This document shows positions 51,766 to 61,000 of a stretch of 64,000 nucleotides of DNA, piece by piece; within the stretch, counting starts at the first letter, position 1; every line of letters begins with the position of its first letter. The DNA is from Natronoglycomyces albus. Lineage in GTDB: Bacteria; Actinomycetota; Actinomycetes; Mycobacteriales; Micromonosporaceae. Location of the stretch: contig NZ_CP070496.1 in assembly GCF_016925535.1 (NCBI RefSeq), positions 3,038,001 to 3,102,000 of the forward strand, written 5' to 3'. Below the pieces are notes generated by a model. It had not been told where the DNA came from, ran no database searches, and saw only the letters and a program-made list of their open reading frames with translations. The translations under genes were made by a program, and so were the position numbers.

Positions 51766-52976
51766 TAGTTCCCCCGGTCGCGGAATGCCACGATGACGCT
51801 GTCTCCAGCTGACAGATCGCCATCGACGAGTTCAATGACACCGGTTCCCTCGTGCTGCAACGTCACATTGACGGCGACGTCGCGGTCTGGTTCGCCTCCG
51901 TTGCGGACGGTGACTTTAGTGGTACCTGAGGTGTCGGTCCAGACCGCTGACAGGGGAACTATGAGGGAGTCCTCCTCGGAGCGAGCCCGGATGACGCGTA
52001 CCGCCTGGCTGTCGCCGGGGGTGAGGCTGTCGAACTCCTCGGAGTCGAATTCGAACACGGCCACGTTGCTCGAGCCGCCGGTCTCGCCCCACTCGTTGGG
52101 TTCCTCTTCCTCGCGCTCCTCGATCTCAAAGCCGGGGACTTCGACTCCGTCGAGTGGGCCAGAGCCGTAGATGAGTTCGGCGTCCTCGCCCACTGATAGC
52201 AGGTTCTGGCGGTCCTCGTCGTTGAGCTGTGCCTCGATCTGCCAGGTGCCTCCGACCAGCACCATGACGGTGCCGCCTTCGGGCAGTGGGGCGGCTAGGT
52301 CGGCCTCGATCGAGCCGACCTGAATGGGGAACTCTGGCACGAATGTCACCTCCCCAGCGGGCAACACCAGCACGTTTCCGGGGGCTGCTGGGTTGTCCTC
52401 ACCGACGCCGTCGCCCAGTTCGGGCATTCCTCCGGCGGGTCTAGTGGGAGCGGTGTAGCCACGCGCGTCATATAGTTGCCTGACGTCGTGGGCGGTGCGG
52501 GCGTCGAACGTACCGGTGACGGGCGTGCCGTAGAGGTAGGCGAGCGCCTGCTGGAGCTGTTTGACGTCGGGGCCCTCGGATTCGCCTTCGACGAGGTCGC
52601 GGTAGGCGGGGATCGCGCCGTTGAGGGCGATCAGCGGACGCCCGGAGATCTCCATCAAGACCGTGCCGTTGTTGACCTCGTCGCCGACTTCTAGGGGGAT
52701 TTTCGACGTAATGGCGACGTCGCCTTCGGCCATGTCTGGCTGCGCGATCACGTCGATGTCTCCGGTGCGCGTCGCGGTGCCGGAGATGGTGAACTCGTCG
52801 AGCAGCTGCCCGGATTCGACCTCGACGGTGATGATCGAGTCGTCGGGGGCTTCTGTCTCTTGGGCCAACTGCTCGGGGGTGCGCGCCTGGGAGGCGTAAT
52901 ACCAGGCTGTCGCTGTCGCTCCGGCGAGCAAAATTGCCAAAGCGGCCGATAGAATGTGGCTTTTTCTCAATTGCAC
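51765..52976 (-). CDS. Peptidoglycan-binding membrane fusion protein (MFP/HlyD type)
   Basis: About 403 residues. The GTG at 52976 is chosen because AGGAGG lies six bases before it; the longer frame to 53003 starts inside that site. The N-terminal membrane helix SAALAILLAGATATAWYYA anchors the protein. A fusion-protein beta domain follows, then a PG_binding_1-like segment (GPDVKQLQQALAYLYGTPVTGTFDARTA, in pieces), then barrel-sandwich and C-terminal beta parts (EVEVPGFEIEEREEEEP acidic linker). Such proteins link ABC permeases to the cell wall in Gram-positive bacteria. First gene of the operon. Confidence 0.88.
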   Translation of the reverse strand: MQLRKSHILSAALAILLAGATATAWYYASQARTPEQLAQETEAPDDSIITVEVESGQLLDEFTISGTATRTGDIDVIAQPDMAEGDVAITSKIPLEVGDEVNNGTVLMEISGRPLIALNGAIPAYRDLVEGESEGPDVKQLQQALAYLYGTPVTGTFDARTAHDVRQLYDARGYTAPTRPAGGMPELGDGVGEDNPAAPGNVLVLPAGEVTFVPEFPIQVGSIEADLAAPLPEGGTVMVLVGGTWQIEAQLNDEDRQNLLSVGEDAELIYGSGPLDGVEVPGFEIEEREEEEPNEWGETGGSSNVAVFEFDSEEFDSLTPGDSQAVRVIRARSEEDSLIVPLSAVWTDTSGTTKVTVRNGGEPDRDVAVNVTLQHEGTGVIELVDGDLSAGDSVIVAFRDRGN

Positions 52977-53247
52977 GGCGTTCCTCCTGCCACGGAAGCG
53001 CACGCGCCACCGCGATTAGTTGCACCCGAGGAATCTCGGTTCGATAACAACTCGTGGAGGACGGTCACTACTTGAGTCCTCAAGGGAGCAACTGGGGTTT
53101 GCGAAGGGGGTGGGCCCATGCGTCGGGAGCCTCAAACGCAGCTCTGTGGACGTAGGCCCACAGCTGACCCGCTTTCAACTCTAAAACAAGGGAGCAAGCC
53201 CGAGTGTGGCGAGTCACGTCGAGGCTGCCGCTGAGGGGGAGACAACG

Positions 53248-53964
53248 TCAGTTGGACAGTCCGATGGCCTTCATACGCTCAGCGTGATTGTTGGTGAGTC
53301 GTCGCAACAACTCCCCCACCGCCTGCAAGTCGCCCGCACCCAGAACAATCAAGTCCGTGAGCCCTTCGGAATCCGAGGCGGCACGCTGGGCCTGAGTCAG
53401 GGCTTCGCCCACCAGACGGCGGGCCCACAGAGCCAATCGCCCGGCCACGGCCTCGTCCTGGCTGATCGCAGCCTTGATTTCGCGCACGAGGAACTCCGAG
53501 TGCTTCTCATCGGGTAGAACCCCGCGCACAAGCTCACGGTCGGCCGGTTCCAGGAACTCCGCCACCTCGCGGTGGAAGTCGTAGGAGATCGCGTCGCCCA
53601 CGTATGCCTTGACGAGACCCTCTAGCCAATCGCGCGGAGCCGTCGAGTCGTGGAAATCGGTCACGGCGGTCATGAAAGGAGCCATTACCGTCTCCGGTTC
53701 GTAACCCAGTTCACGAATTCGGTCCGCCAGCGCGTTGTAGTTAGCAATCTCACTTGCCGCCAGTTGGGCCATCGCCGCCCGCCGTTCGACGTCTGGGGCC
53801 AGGCGGCTGTCTGCTGCCATCCGGTCAAAGGCCAATAGCTCCCCATACGCAAGCAGGCCAAGGAGTTCCACGACCGAGCGAGCGCTGGGAACGTAACCGT
53901 CTGGACCACCGGTTGACGCCACGTCGTCGGTGCTTTCGATGGAGGAGTTTTCTGTATCAGACAC
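53248..53964 (-). CDS. Ferritin-like (MiaE-like) fold protein
   Basis: A 238-residue protein with a disordered N-terminal tail and a four-helix ferritin-like domain. Candidate metal ligands lie in GELLAFDRM, ASEIANYNAL, DEKHSEFLV and NNHAERMKAIG (Glu and His). It resembles tRNA hydroxylase MiaE-like proteins that in mycobacteria sit back to back with a DEAD-box helicase gene (Rv3210c/Rv3211 arrangement), exactly as here. Function in actinobacteria is unproven. The GTG start at 53964 lacks a strong ribosome site. Confidence 0.8.
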   Translation of the reverse strand: MSDTENSSIESTDDVASTGGPDGYVPSARSVVELLGLLAYGELLAFDRMAADSRLAPDVERRAAMAQLAASEIANYNALADRIRELGYEPETVMAPFMTAVTDFHDSTAPRDWLEGLVKAYVGDAISYDFHREVAEFLEPADRELVRGVLPDEKHSEFLVREIKAAISQDEAVAGRLALWARRLVGEALTQAQRAASDSEGLTDLIVLGAGDLQAVGELLRRLTNNHAERMKAIGLSN

Positions 53965-54221
53965 GTCGGAAGGTTACCGCTTGCTGATCTTGCGGCAATC
54001 AGCGAGTACGATAGGTACGGGGTTCGAGCCCGGGCGAGACAGGCCCCTCGCCATGTCCGCCGAGTTGGCTCCCCGCGCAGTCTGGACGGTTGAAGAGTCG
54101 AAATGAAAACCAGGCTGCATGACCGAACATACTGCCAATAGACAGAGAGCTCGGCGATGAGCGCCACGAATGCTCTGGCGTCTGAGGACTGGAAGAACCG
54201 CTGCGGAAAGCGCAATCGCAC

Positions 54222-55922
54222 TTGAAGCGGCTGACAACGAACGTTGACCACGCCTTGACCAGAGACCACGGTGATTCCGCCGCAGCGGTGAAAGAAACTG
54301 TGAACAACGAAACTTCCCACAACACCAATCCCACGACCCCGACCACCAGCGAATCCGCATCTGAACCCGCCACCTCGGCCCCCGAGACCACTGTCGGTCC
54401 GACCTTTGCCGAACTAGGTGTGCGCGAGGAATCGGTGCAGGCGCTGGCTGAACTCGGCATCCACCACGCCTTTGCGATTCAAGAGTTCGCGATTCCGATC
54501 GGAATGCGCGGCTCCGACGTCATTGGGCGCGCGCCGACTGGCACCGGTAAGACCTTCGGGTTTGGCCTGCCGATGATCGACCGCATTCTCTCCGCTGAAG
54601 AGGGGGCTGACGGACGCCCACAGGGCCTCGTCCTCGTTCCCACTCGCGAGCTGGGGCTCCAGGTCGCCCGCGACCTGGAGAACGCTGGCAAGACCCGAAA
54701 CATCCGCGTGCTGCCCATTTACGGTGGCCGTGCCTACGAGCCGCAGATCAAGGCTCTCAAGACGGGCGTGGACATCGTCGTCGGTACGCCTGGACGTCTG
54801 CTGGATTTGTACAAGTCCAAGCACTTGCAGTTCGATGGCGTACACAAGGTCGTCCTAGACGAGGCTGACCGGATGCTCGACTTGGGCTTTGCCGACGATG
54901 TCGAGAAGATTCTGGGCATGCTGCCCGAAGACCGACAGACCATGTTGTTCTCGGCGACTATGCCGGACACGATTATGGGCCTGAGCCGTCGGCACATGTA
55001 CCGCCCGGTCACCGTCTCGGCCGATGTCGACCCGGCGGAGACCGACGCGAAGCCGAACACCGAGCAGTTCGTCTACCTCACTCACGCGCTCAACAAGGCC
55101 GAGGTGCTGGTGCGTCTGCTACAGGCGGAGGGACGCGGTCTGTCGATCGTCTTCTGCCGTACTAAGCGGGCCGCGCAGAAGCTTTCCGATGAGCTGGAGT
55201 TCCGCGGTTTCGCGGTGGGTTCGGTGCATGGTGACCTGGGGCAGAGCGCCCGGGAACGGTCGCTGCGTGCCTTCCGCTCCGGCAAGATCGATGTCCTAGT
55301 GGCGACCGATGTGGCCGCCCGTGGACTCGACGTCACCGACGTGACGCACGTGATCAACTACGACACCCCCGAAGAGACCGAGTCCTATGTCCACCGTATT
55401 GGTCGTACGGGCCGTGCGGGGGCCAAGGGTGTCGCTGTTACCTTCGTGACCTGGGAGGACCTTCCGCGCTGGAAGATCATCGCCAAGACTTTGAAGTTGG
55501 ATCTGGGCGACCCGGTGGAGACTTACCACACGTCCGACCATCTTTACTCTGACCTGAATATCCCCACCGACGCTGCCAATAAGGTGCTGCGCTCGGAAAA
55601 TGGTCGAACCGGGTTGGAGAGCGAAGCCGAAATCAAGGACGACGAGGAGAGCCCGCGTCGGGGACGCAATCGGCGTCGTCCCGCGCAGGGGCGATCGCGG
55701 ACCCGGGACAAGGGCCGCAGGGCCGAGAGTGGATCTGAGGCGACCAGCGACAACCGTTCGCGTCAGCGCACCCGCTCGGGTCGACCGAAGCGCGGCCAAG
55801 CCGCCGCTGAGGGAGGCTCGGCTCCGAAGAGCGCTGCCAGCGGAACGGGTAGTTCCGAGTCGCAAGGTTCGCGTCGCCGCCGTCGTCGACGGCGTCCCAG
55901 CGGCAGCTCCGAATCGGACTAG
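54222..55922 (+). CDS. DEAD-box RNA helicase
   Basis: An ATP-dependent RNA helicase of up to 566 residues. Motifs are the Q-motif region near GIHHAFAIQEFAIP, Walker A APTGTGKT, PTRELGLQ, GTPGRLLD, DEAD, SAT, ARGLD and HRIGRTGR. The C-terminal tail of about 110 residues is Arg/Ser/Gly-rich (RRRRRRRRPSG) and probably binds RNA. The start is uncertain: the frame opens at TTG 54222, but GTG codons at 54288 or 54300 are plausible because the N-terminal 60 residues are low complexity. It is divergent from the ferritin-like gene and likely acts in rRNA or mRNA remodelling. Confidence 0.93.
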   Translation: MKRLTTNVDHALTRDHGDSAAAVKETVNNETSHNTNPTTPTTSESASEPATSAPETTVGPTFAELGVREESVQALAELGIHHAFAIQEFAIPIGMRGSDVIGRAPTGTGKTFGFGLPMIDRILSAEEGADGRPQGLVLVPTRELGLQVARDLENAGKTRNIRVLPIYGGRAYEPQIKALKTGVDIVVGTPGRLLDLYKSKHLQFDGVHKVVLDEADRMLDLGFADDVEKILGMLPEDRQTMLFSATMPDTIMGLSRRHMYRPVTVSADVDPAETDAKPNTEQFVYLTHALNKAEVLVRLLQAEGRGLSIVFCRTKRAAQKLSDELEFRGFAVGSVHGDLGQSARERSLRAFRSGKIDVLVATDVAARGLDVTDVTHVINYDTPEETESYVHRIGRTGRAGAKGVAVTFVTWEDLPRWKIIAKTLKLDLGDPVETYHTSDHLYSDLNIPTDAANKVLRSENGRTGLESEAEIKDDEESPRRGRNRRRPAQGRSRTRDKGRRAESGSEATSDNRSRQRTRSGRPKRGQAAAEGGSAPKSAASGTGSSESQGSRRRRRRRRPSGSSESD

Positions 55923-56019
55923 TCGCGTTAACCTCAGCGTTCACCCATGCCTGCTGCCCAGTCTTTGGTTCACTCGTTGACCACTGCGGGCGGCTAGGTC
56001 AGGGAACATAAGTTTCAAC

Positions 56020-56054
56020 GGGCGCACCGCCGGGCCGAGCCCGGCGGTGCGCCC
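56020..56054 (+). terminator. Terminator of the DEAD-box helicase gene
   Basis: A 15-bp perfect stem GGGCGCACCGCCGGG / CCCGGCGGTGCGCCC with loop CCGAG. Confidence 0.7.
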
Positions 56055-56073
56055 GAGGGCTAAATTTTCGTAA

Positions 56074-56122
56074 CAACGCCAGCCGGCCAGTCGCCTATCG
56101 GGCGATTCACCGGCTGGCGTTG
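56074..56122 (+). terminator. Second hairpin after the helicase gene
   Basis: Outer stem CAACGCCAGCCGG / CCGGCTGGCGTTG and inner stem TCGCC / GGCGA. It may act as a back-up terminator. Confidence 0.45.
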
Positions 56123-56266
56123 TGGCGCATGTACCGTGATCGCACTCTGTGGGTAGATTTCATATCCGGCCACTGCGGTCGGGCATTGTTCGCTCATCAC
56201 GTGGGGCTCCCCCCATTCGCCCCGTTCGCTCAACTGCGATGGAGGCGCAAACGCTAGCCTGGAGGC

Positions 56267-56518
56267 ATGAGCGACGCCACGAACGCCGACGACTCGACAG
56301 AGGGGGCACAGTACCCTGGCCCGCCAGTTGGCCAACGCCCACCGCCTGGTTGGCAAGTCGAGCAAGTTCACCATCCGCAACAGCCGCGTTCTCTCCCGCC
56401 GCAAGACCACGCACAGATCAACGCCGCCCATGAGAGGGCTAGCCGGTTCACGTCGATCGTGGGCGGTTTGGGCATCATGGCGTTGCTGGTGTTGTTGATC
56501 GTCGGCAGCTGCGGCTAG
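56267..56518 (+). CDS. Small membrane protein of unknown function
   Basis: An 83-residue protein starting at the ATG at 56267 just after GGAGG. The N-terminal 60 residues are Pro/Gln-rich and hydrophilic. One C-terminal membrane helix (SIVGGLGIMALLVLLIVGSC) ends the protein. It faces the DUF2231 gene convergently with only a six-base gap. No family is recognised. Confidence 0.65.
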   Translation: MSDATNADDSTEGAQYPGPPVGQRPPPGWQVEQVHHPQQPRSLPPQDHAQINAAHERASRFTSIVGGLGIMALLVLLIVGSCG

Positions 56519-56524
56519 GTGGGG

Positions 56525-57091
56525 TTATTCGGTTCCCCACACCATCTCAGAGCCGGAGTGGCCCACTTCGAATACCATCCATCCACCGAGCCCGATGAGC
56601 GCGATGGCGATGATGCCAAGGACGATCATGATGATCCGGCGGCCCTTGTTCGCAGGGTCATCGGAGGTGCTTGGCCCATTGGGTTCACCGTTGGGGTCAA
56701 GTGGCTGCGTGTCCGCACCGCCGTTGGTGGCCGCCGCGTTGCGACGGGCTTTTTCCAGCACCCCGAATAGCCACAGGACGGGCGCGAGTCCCAGCAGAAT
56801 CCACAGCAGACGGTCTCCGTACGAGGCGTGATCAACGATGGCCTCGGGCCAGTTCCCGTCCGGAGTGAGGTGACGGCCGTCAGCCAGCTCGCGCCCCGAC
56901 CACACCGCACCGAATACAGCGGCGGGGGCCAGGATCGACAGGATGAACACGACCCAGCCGATGCGTCGCCGCAGCGGCGCGATGAGCAGGTACACCAGTG
57001 CGGCAATGAGCAGTAGCGGCACGAAAACTAGGGGCGCGTGCACGGCCAATGGGTGGATAGGCAAGTCCATGAAGGTAGTCATAGGGACCAT
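56525..57091 (-). CDS. DUF2231-type membrane protein
   Basis: A 188-residue protein with the DUF2231 opening LPIHPLAVHAPLVFVPLLLI and four hydrophobic segments. A Gly/Ser/Asp-rich loop separates the third and fourth (NGGADTQPLDPNGEPNGPS). DUF2231 proteins are membrane proteins, some linked to haem or redox systems; the role here is unknown. Starts at 57091 or the ATG at 57082. Confidence 0.85.
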   Translation of the reverse strand: MVPMTTFMDLPIHPLAVHAPLVFVPLLLIAALVYLLIAPLRRRIGWVVFILSILAPAAVFGAVWSGRELADGRHLTPDGNWPEAIVDHASYGDRLLWILLGLAPVLWLFGVLEKARRNAAATNGGADTQPLDPNGEPNGPSTSDDPANKGRRIIMIVLGIIAIALIGLGGWMVFEVGHSGSEMVWGTE

Positions 57092-57241
57092 TAAAACCTA
57101 GATTTGCCAGGCGGACATGCAGGGAGGCCAAGTAGATCCAGTTGGGTACCCGAAATGTTGACAAACCTGGTCCGGCGCGACTGGACCGCCTTCGCACCTC
57201 GGCCTGCGGAGAGTCCACGGTAGAGGAGGTGCGGGCCGCTG

Positions 57242-58510
57242 TCAGCGGACGACTTTGACGGGGGCGATCGCCTCGTCGGGGACCTCCAATGGCACCCAGT
57301 CCTCTCCAATGTCTGGCTGTATCCACCAAACTTCGGCCTCGTCGCGCGGCACGAAAATGGTCCATGGCTCCTGTTGAGAGGCGAAGATGCGCCCGCCGAT
57401 GTCTTCGTGGAAGTAGCTGGCTCCCCATTCGCGCTCCGCGTGGTCCCTATACAGGTCATCGGCAAAGGCGAATGCTTCGCCAATTCCAGCGATGTTGGGG
57501 TCTAGATGGGAGTGTCCCGGAGCCAGGCAGGCGTCGCGGTCTGATTGTGGGCCCCCGTACCGATCGCCTTCGCGCAGGTCCACAAGGCAGACGGGGGCGT
57601 TGCCGTCCTTGCCAGCGAACGCGACGACCTGTTCGAAGCCAGCCTGGGCCATTTCGGCTAGGTGATACCTCTCAAAGACAACCCCGCCTCGCAACTCCGA
57701 AGTCTCTAGGAGGGCTTGGGCGTGGCTGGCTCCGGTCTGGACCACGAGGGTCTCGTCATTCCATCCGAGGATGTCGTGTCCGATCGGCACTATCGCGTCA
57801 ACGTCGTTGATGTCTTCGGGTTCAGGCTCCTGAACGTAACTTTCGCGAATGATGTAGAGCCTTCGGTCATGCCCGAATTCGGTATCCTCGGTCAGCAGGA
57901 TCGACTGGTTCTCGGCGTTGACATAAGTGTGTTCGAAGGGGACCTGGAGCGGCAATATATAAGTCATCGGACCAAGCGCGCCGCGCCGGTGTACGACGGT
58001 CTCGCCCAGTTGCTCATCCATGGCGTAATAGGTGCCCTCGACATTAAGCGCGGCTGTGACGTGATCGGATATGGCCTCCAGGACCTCCCCTTGAGAGGTC
58101 TGAATCTCGACGGCATCTTCGTTTGCCACGAGCAGGTCCACCTGGAAGTCGGCCACGCTCACCGCATTGGGCCGCTCGGTTGCGGCGTGGCCGCCACCGG
58201 GTTCGGTCAGCTCCTGCACGATGTGTGTTGACACGACGCCCCCGATGGCCAGCACGCTCGCGGCCGCGCCTACAGCGGCAATCCGACGGCCCCGCCGAAT
58301 CCTGCGTCCACGGCGGATCGCGGTTGTGGCCACGTCGCCTGCGGGAACCCCACAGCTGGCCCTGCTGCTGAACTCACTGCGAAGCAACTCTTCCAGCCAC
58401 TGGTCGGAATCGGCAGGTTGGGAGGGACCGGCCTTTTCCCCAAAGCCACTGGTAACCCGTTCATCGGTCGATTTCCGGTGAAAGGGGTCGTTCGATGGTC
58501 GATCACTCAT
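57242..58510 (-). CDS. Membrane-anchored sigma-factor partner, putative anti-sigma-like protein
   Basis: A 422-residue protein. A basic cytoplasmic segment (RRGRRIRRGRRI) precedes a single membrane helix (AAVGAAASVLAIGGVVSTHI, about 78-97), and a large acidic extracytoplasmic domain follows, with no recognised enzyme motif. The gene overlaps the SigE-type sigma gene stop as ATGA. No zinc-binding H-x3-C-x2-C anti-sigma motif is visible. The cytoplasmic N-terminal 75 residues could still hold the sigma factor; this is inferred from position only. Confidence 0.7.
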   Translation of the reverse strand: MSDRPSNDPFHRKSTDERVTSGFGEKAGPSQPADSDQWLEELLRSEFSSRASCGVPAGDVATTAIRRGRRIRRGRRIAAVGAAASVLAIGGVVSTHIVQELTEPGGGHAATERPNAVSVADFQVDLLVANEDAVEIQTSQGEVLEAISDHVTAALNVEGTYYAMDEQLGETVVHRRGALGPMTYILPLQVPFEHTYVNAENQSILLTEDTEFGHDRRLYIIRESYVQEPEPEDINDVDAIVPIGHDILGWNDETLVVQTGASHAQALLETSELRGGVVFERYHLAEMAQAGFEQVVAFAGKDGNAPVCLVDLREGDRYGGPQSDRDACLAPGHSHLDPNIAGIGEAFAFADDLYRDHAEREWGASYFHEDIGGRIFASQQEPWTIFVPRDEAEVWWIQPDIGEDWVPLEVPDEAIAPVKVVR

Positions 58511-59133
58511 ACCTTCGCCCCCTGTTCTTCTTGGTCCGTTCCAAATAGCGCCCCGGCGCGTGACTGAAGTTTCTTTCGCAGCCCGCTTAGGCCCCGTGAG
58601 GCCTGGCTCTTGACAGTCCCGGTGGAGATGCGCAGAATTTCGGCGATCTGAGCATCTGACTTATTTTCGTAGTAGCGCAGAACCAGCACCGCGCGCTGAC
58701 GCTTGGGCAACTTGCGAATGTGCCGCCAAAGGGCTTCTCTGGCGGCGATCTGTTCGGCGAAGTCGTCGGTGTCGGCGCTGGCGCGGCCGCCGATGCGGTT
58801 GGTCTCGTTACTGGCAAGGTTGTCGGGCGCGGCCGGGGAGGTGATCTCGGAGTTGGGGACGGTGCCGTCAGTGGGAATTTCCTGATTAGAGCGCTTGCGC
58901 CACCAGGAGGCATTGGTGTTGTAGAGGATGCGGCGGGTATAGGCGTCGACGGATTCGACCTCGCGAATGCGACCCCACGCCAGGTAAGTCTTGGCCAAGG
59001 TTGTCTGCACTAGGTCCTCCGCTGTCGCCCAGTTTCCGGTCAGCAGGTAGGCAACGCGATGGAGTGAGGCTGAACGTGCAACCACAAACTCGCGGAACTC
59101 CTCGTCATGGGATGACGTTTTCTTGGCGCTCAC
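58507..59133 (-). CDS. SigE-family ECF RNA polymerase sigma factor
   Basis: A 208-residue sigma factor. The GTG at 59133 follows AGGAG, while an in-frame TTG at 59148 falls before that site. Region 2 is FREFVVARSASLHRVAYLLTG and ATAEDLVQTTLAKTYLAWG. Region 4 is LPKRQRAVLVLRYYENKSDAQIAEILRISTGTVKSQASRGL. The linker between them is unusually long and Ser/Thr/Asn-rich (about residues 90-130). This SigE subfamily is typical of actinobacteria. Its target promoters are unknown; the overlapping downstream gene is the likely regulator. Confidence 0.92.
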   Translation of the reverse strand: MSAKKTSSHDEEFREFVVARSASLHRVAYLLTGNWATAEDLVQTTLAKTYLAWGRIREVESVDAYTRRILYNTNASWWRKRSNQEIPTDGTVPNSEITSPAAPDNLASNETNRIGGRASADTDDFAEQIAAREALWRHIRKLPKRQRAVLVLRYYENKSDAQIAEILRISTGTVKSQASRGLSGLRKKLQSRAGALFGTDQEEQGAKV

Positions 59134-59407
59134 GCGTCTCCTAACCAACTACCTAGTAGACGTTGTGACGTCCGCATAACGTTGCGCGTTCGAAGGGCAA
59201 TTATTTTGCTTGGGATTTTCCTCGCGCAACGGGGAGATGGGGACCGTGAATCGCCGGCCCGGGGCCTTATGCGGGGGTATGCAACCGGAATTGTACCCAG
59301 GGAATCAAGGCGTGAAATAAGCCCGTCCTCTGGTGGTACCGGTCTCACCGCACTCGTGGAGTCCCCAGCGAGGAGCCGTCGAGGTAGCGGCCATCAGGGC
59401 GGACCGA

Positions 59408-59440
59408 AGGGGCCCGACCAAATAGTTTGGTCGGGCCCCT
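59408..59440 (-). terminator. Terminator of the PH-domain gene
   Basis: A 15-bp stem AGGGGCCCGACCAAA / TTTGGTCGGGCCCCT with a three-base loop, 34 bases past the stop. Confidence 0.7.
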
Positions 59441-59473
59441 CGGATCGTGATCTTTCGGATCGCCGGTGTCCTC

Positions 59474-60391
59474 TTAAGCGTCACCGCCGGTGCGGGCGTC
59501 ACGGCGCGAGGACGACTCTGGCTCAATCTCTACTTCTTCTTCCGAATCCCGTTCGTCGACGGCTTCGGGTTCGTACATTTCCTCGCAAATTTGCAGGTAT
59601 AGCTCGTTGGGGTTGGGCAAGTGCGCGATCTCGCGGAGTGCCTGGTCCTGACCGGCCGACTCGATGATGAACGTGCCGTAATTGAGCATGCGCCCCATGG
59701 GAGTCTGCTCGTACTTCATGTCAGTCACTCGCATAAGCGGCATCATGGCCACTTTTCGCGTGACGACACCGTTGATAAGCATGACACGCTTGTTGGTGAG
59801 GATAAAGCGGTCCATGTACCAGTCGATGAGTTTCCACCCGACGTAACCCAAGACAATCGCCCAGGTGATGAAGGTGATCGACAAGGCAAGCTCACGAGAG
59901 TCGGACTCCCATTTAAGGAACAGGCCCGAGACGAATCCCATGATGAAGGTGGATAGCGCGCCCAGGATGCACCAGGGCATGAGGTGGACCCAGTGCCGCC
60001 GCCACTCGCCTCGGTACTTTTCAGTGGGAAACAGGTACCGAGCGGAAATGGGTGATGGGGCGTCGGGGACGCGCGGGGCTTTGAGGCCGCTGAGCATTCC
60101 GGCTTCGGAGAAGCGCACTCCCCCAAGGATGCTCTGGGCGGTTTCGGGGAGTCCGCCGCTTTCAGGCGATGGCGGGCCTCCTGACGAAGTTCCGGGGCTA
60201 AAGGTGACGGGCGCTCCGGATTGCTGCGCGCTCGGTGAGTTCTCGGCACTGCCGCTCTGGGGGGCAGGGTCACCAGAACTACCGCTACCACCGATTACGG
60301 ACTCGGAACCGTCGGTGGAGGCGCGGGGATGTGGGGGGGTTAGCGGCTCGGTGTTCCTTTCCGCCGGGCCGCCTGCGCCTGCATCGGTCAT
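59474..60391 (-). CDS. PH-domain (bPH_2/YdbS-like) membrane protein
   Basis: A 305-residue protein. The first 115 residues are disordered and Pro/Ser/Gly-rich. Two membrane helices follow (VHLMPWCILGALSTFIMGFV and ITFITWAIVLGYVGWKLI). A bacterial PH-like domain comes next (YMDRFILTNKRVMLINGVVTRKV). The C terminus is very acidic (DSEEEVEIEPE). The start at 60391 lies four bases after the stop of the small upstream gene, so the two are cotranscribed. Function is unknown. Confidence 0.85.
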   Translation of the reverse strand: MTDAGAGGPAERNTEPLTPPHPRASTDGSESVIGGSGSSGDPAPQSGSAENSPSAQQSGAPVTFSPGTSSGGPPSPESGGLPETAQSILGGVRFSEAGMLSGLKAPRVPDAPSPISARYLFPTEKYRGEWRRHWVHLMPWCILGALSTFIMGFVSGLFLKWESDSRELALSITFITWAIVLGYVGWKLIDWYMDRFILTNKRVMLINGVVTRKVAMMPLMRVTDMKYEQTPMGRMLNYGTFIIESAGQDQALREIAHLPNPNELYLQICEEMYEPEAVDERDSEEEVEIEPESSSRRDARTGGDA

Positions 60392-60395
60392 CGCA

Positions 60396-60557
60396 TCAGC
60401 CGGTCACCAAGTTGGTGAAGAAGTTCGCGAAGCCGTTGGCGACGTCCATAATGCCGCCAGCTAGTGAACTGACGACGTTCCCCGCTTCATCGGGCCGGTA
60501 AGCAACGAAGAAGACCAGAAACGCTAGACCGCCCCAGGTCAGAATCTTTTTCAACAT
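60396..60557 (-). CDS. Small membrane protein preceding the PH-domain gene
   Basis: A 53-residue protein from the ATG at 60557, which follows GGGAGGGG. One membrane helix lies near the N terminus (ILTWGGLAFLVFFVAY), and an amphipathic C-terminal part follows (GGIMDVANGFANFFTNLV). The longer frame upstream lacks a site. Its coupling to the PH-domain gene suggests a shared membrane role. Function is unknown. Confidence 0.7.
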   Translation of the reverse strand: MLKKILTWGGLAFLVFFVAYRPDEAGNVVSSLAGGIMDVANGFANFFTNLVTG

Positions 60558-61000
60558 CTCTAGCCCCTCCCAGGGACCTGGCTGAACCTTTTGTCCGTCT
60601 CCAGGCGTGTGTGAGTTTATCGTACAAAAGCGATGCTGCATATAGATTAGCGGATAGTTCCCAACCACTCACGCCCTCAACGCTCCGGCCGTACCGAAAT
60701 AAACCGTAAATGGCGTGTCTTTCCAGGTGAGAACCGGTTTGTTGACTTTGCGCCCTCCCGTTTCAGGTCAGACGCGAAACCGCTAATCCGGCATCATCGT
60801 AATCTGCTCTTAGTGACGCAGAGTACCGCACGCTATGACGCTATGACCTCAGCTAAAGAGAACTTGCCACCCAAACTAGGCGTATCGTCGCCTATCCGAC
60901 AGGACGGTTGAGCTGTCAAACTTCACAGGCAATCTGTCGAGTAACCACGAAAAAGCGACAGGGCGCGAGAACAAGGGCACAGAAAGCCCTTCCCGACAAC
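60558..61000. other. Intergenic region between the PH-domain operon and the methyltransferase gene
   Basis: This 443-base gap presumably holds the PH-operon promoter. A weak six-pair hairpin (CTGTCG 60934-60939 with CGACAG 60956-60961) lies after the methyltransferase gene. Nothing else is recognised. Confidence 0.45.

Noticed and set aside
54001-54040. tRNA-like T-arm sequence GGGGTTCGAGCCCGG
   Set aside because: The upstream bases do not form an acceptor stem, D-arm and anticodon arm at the right spacing.
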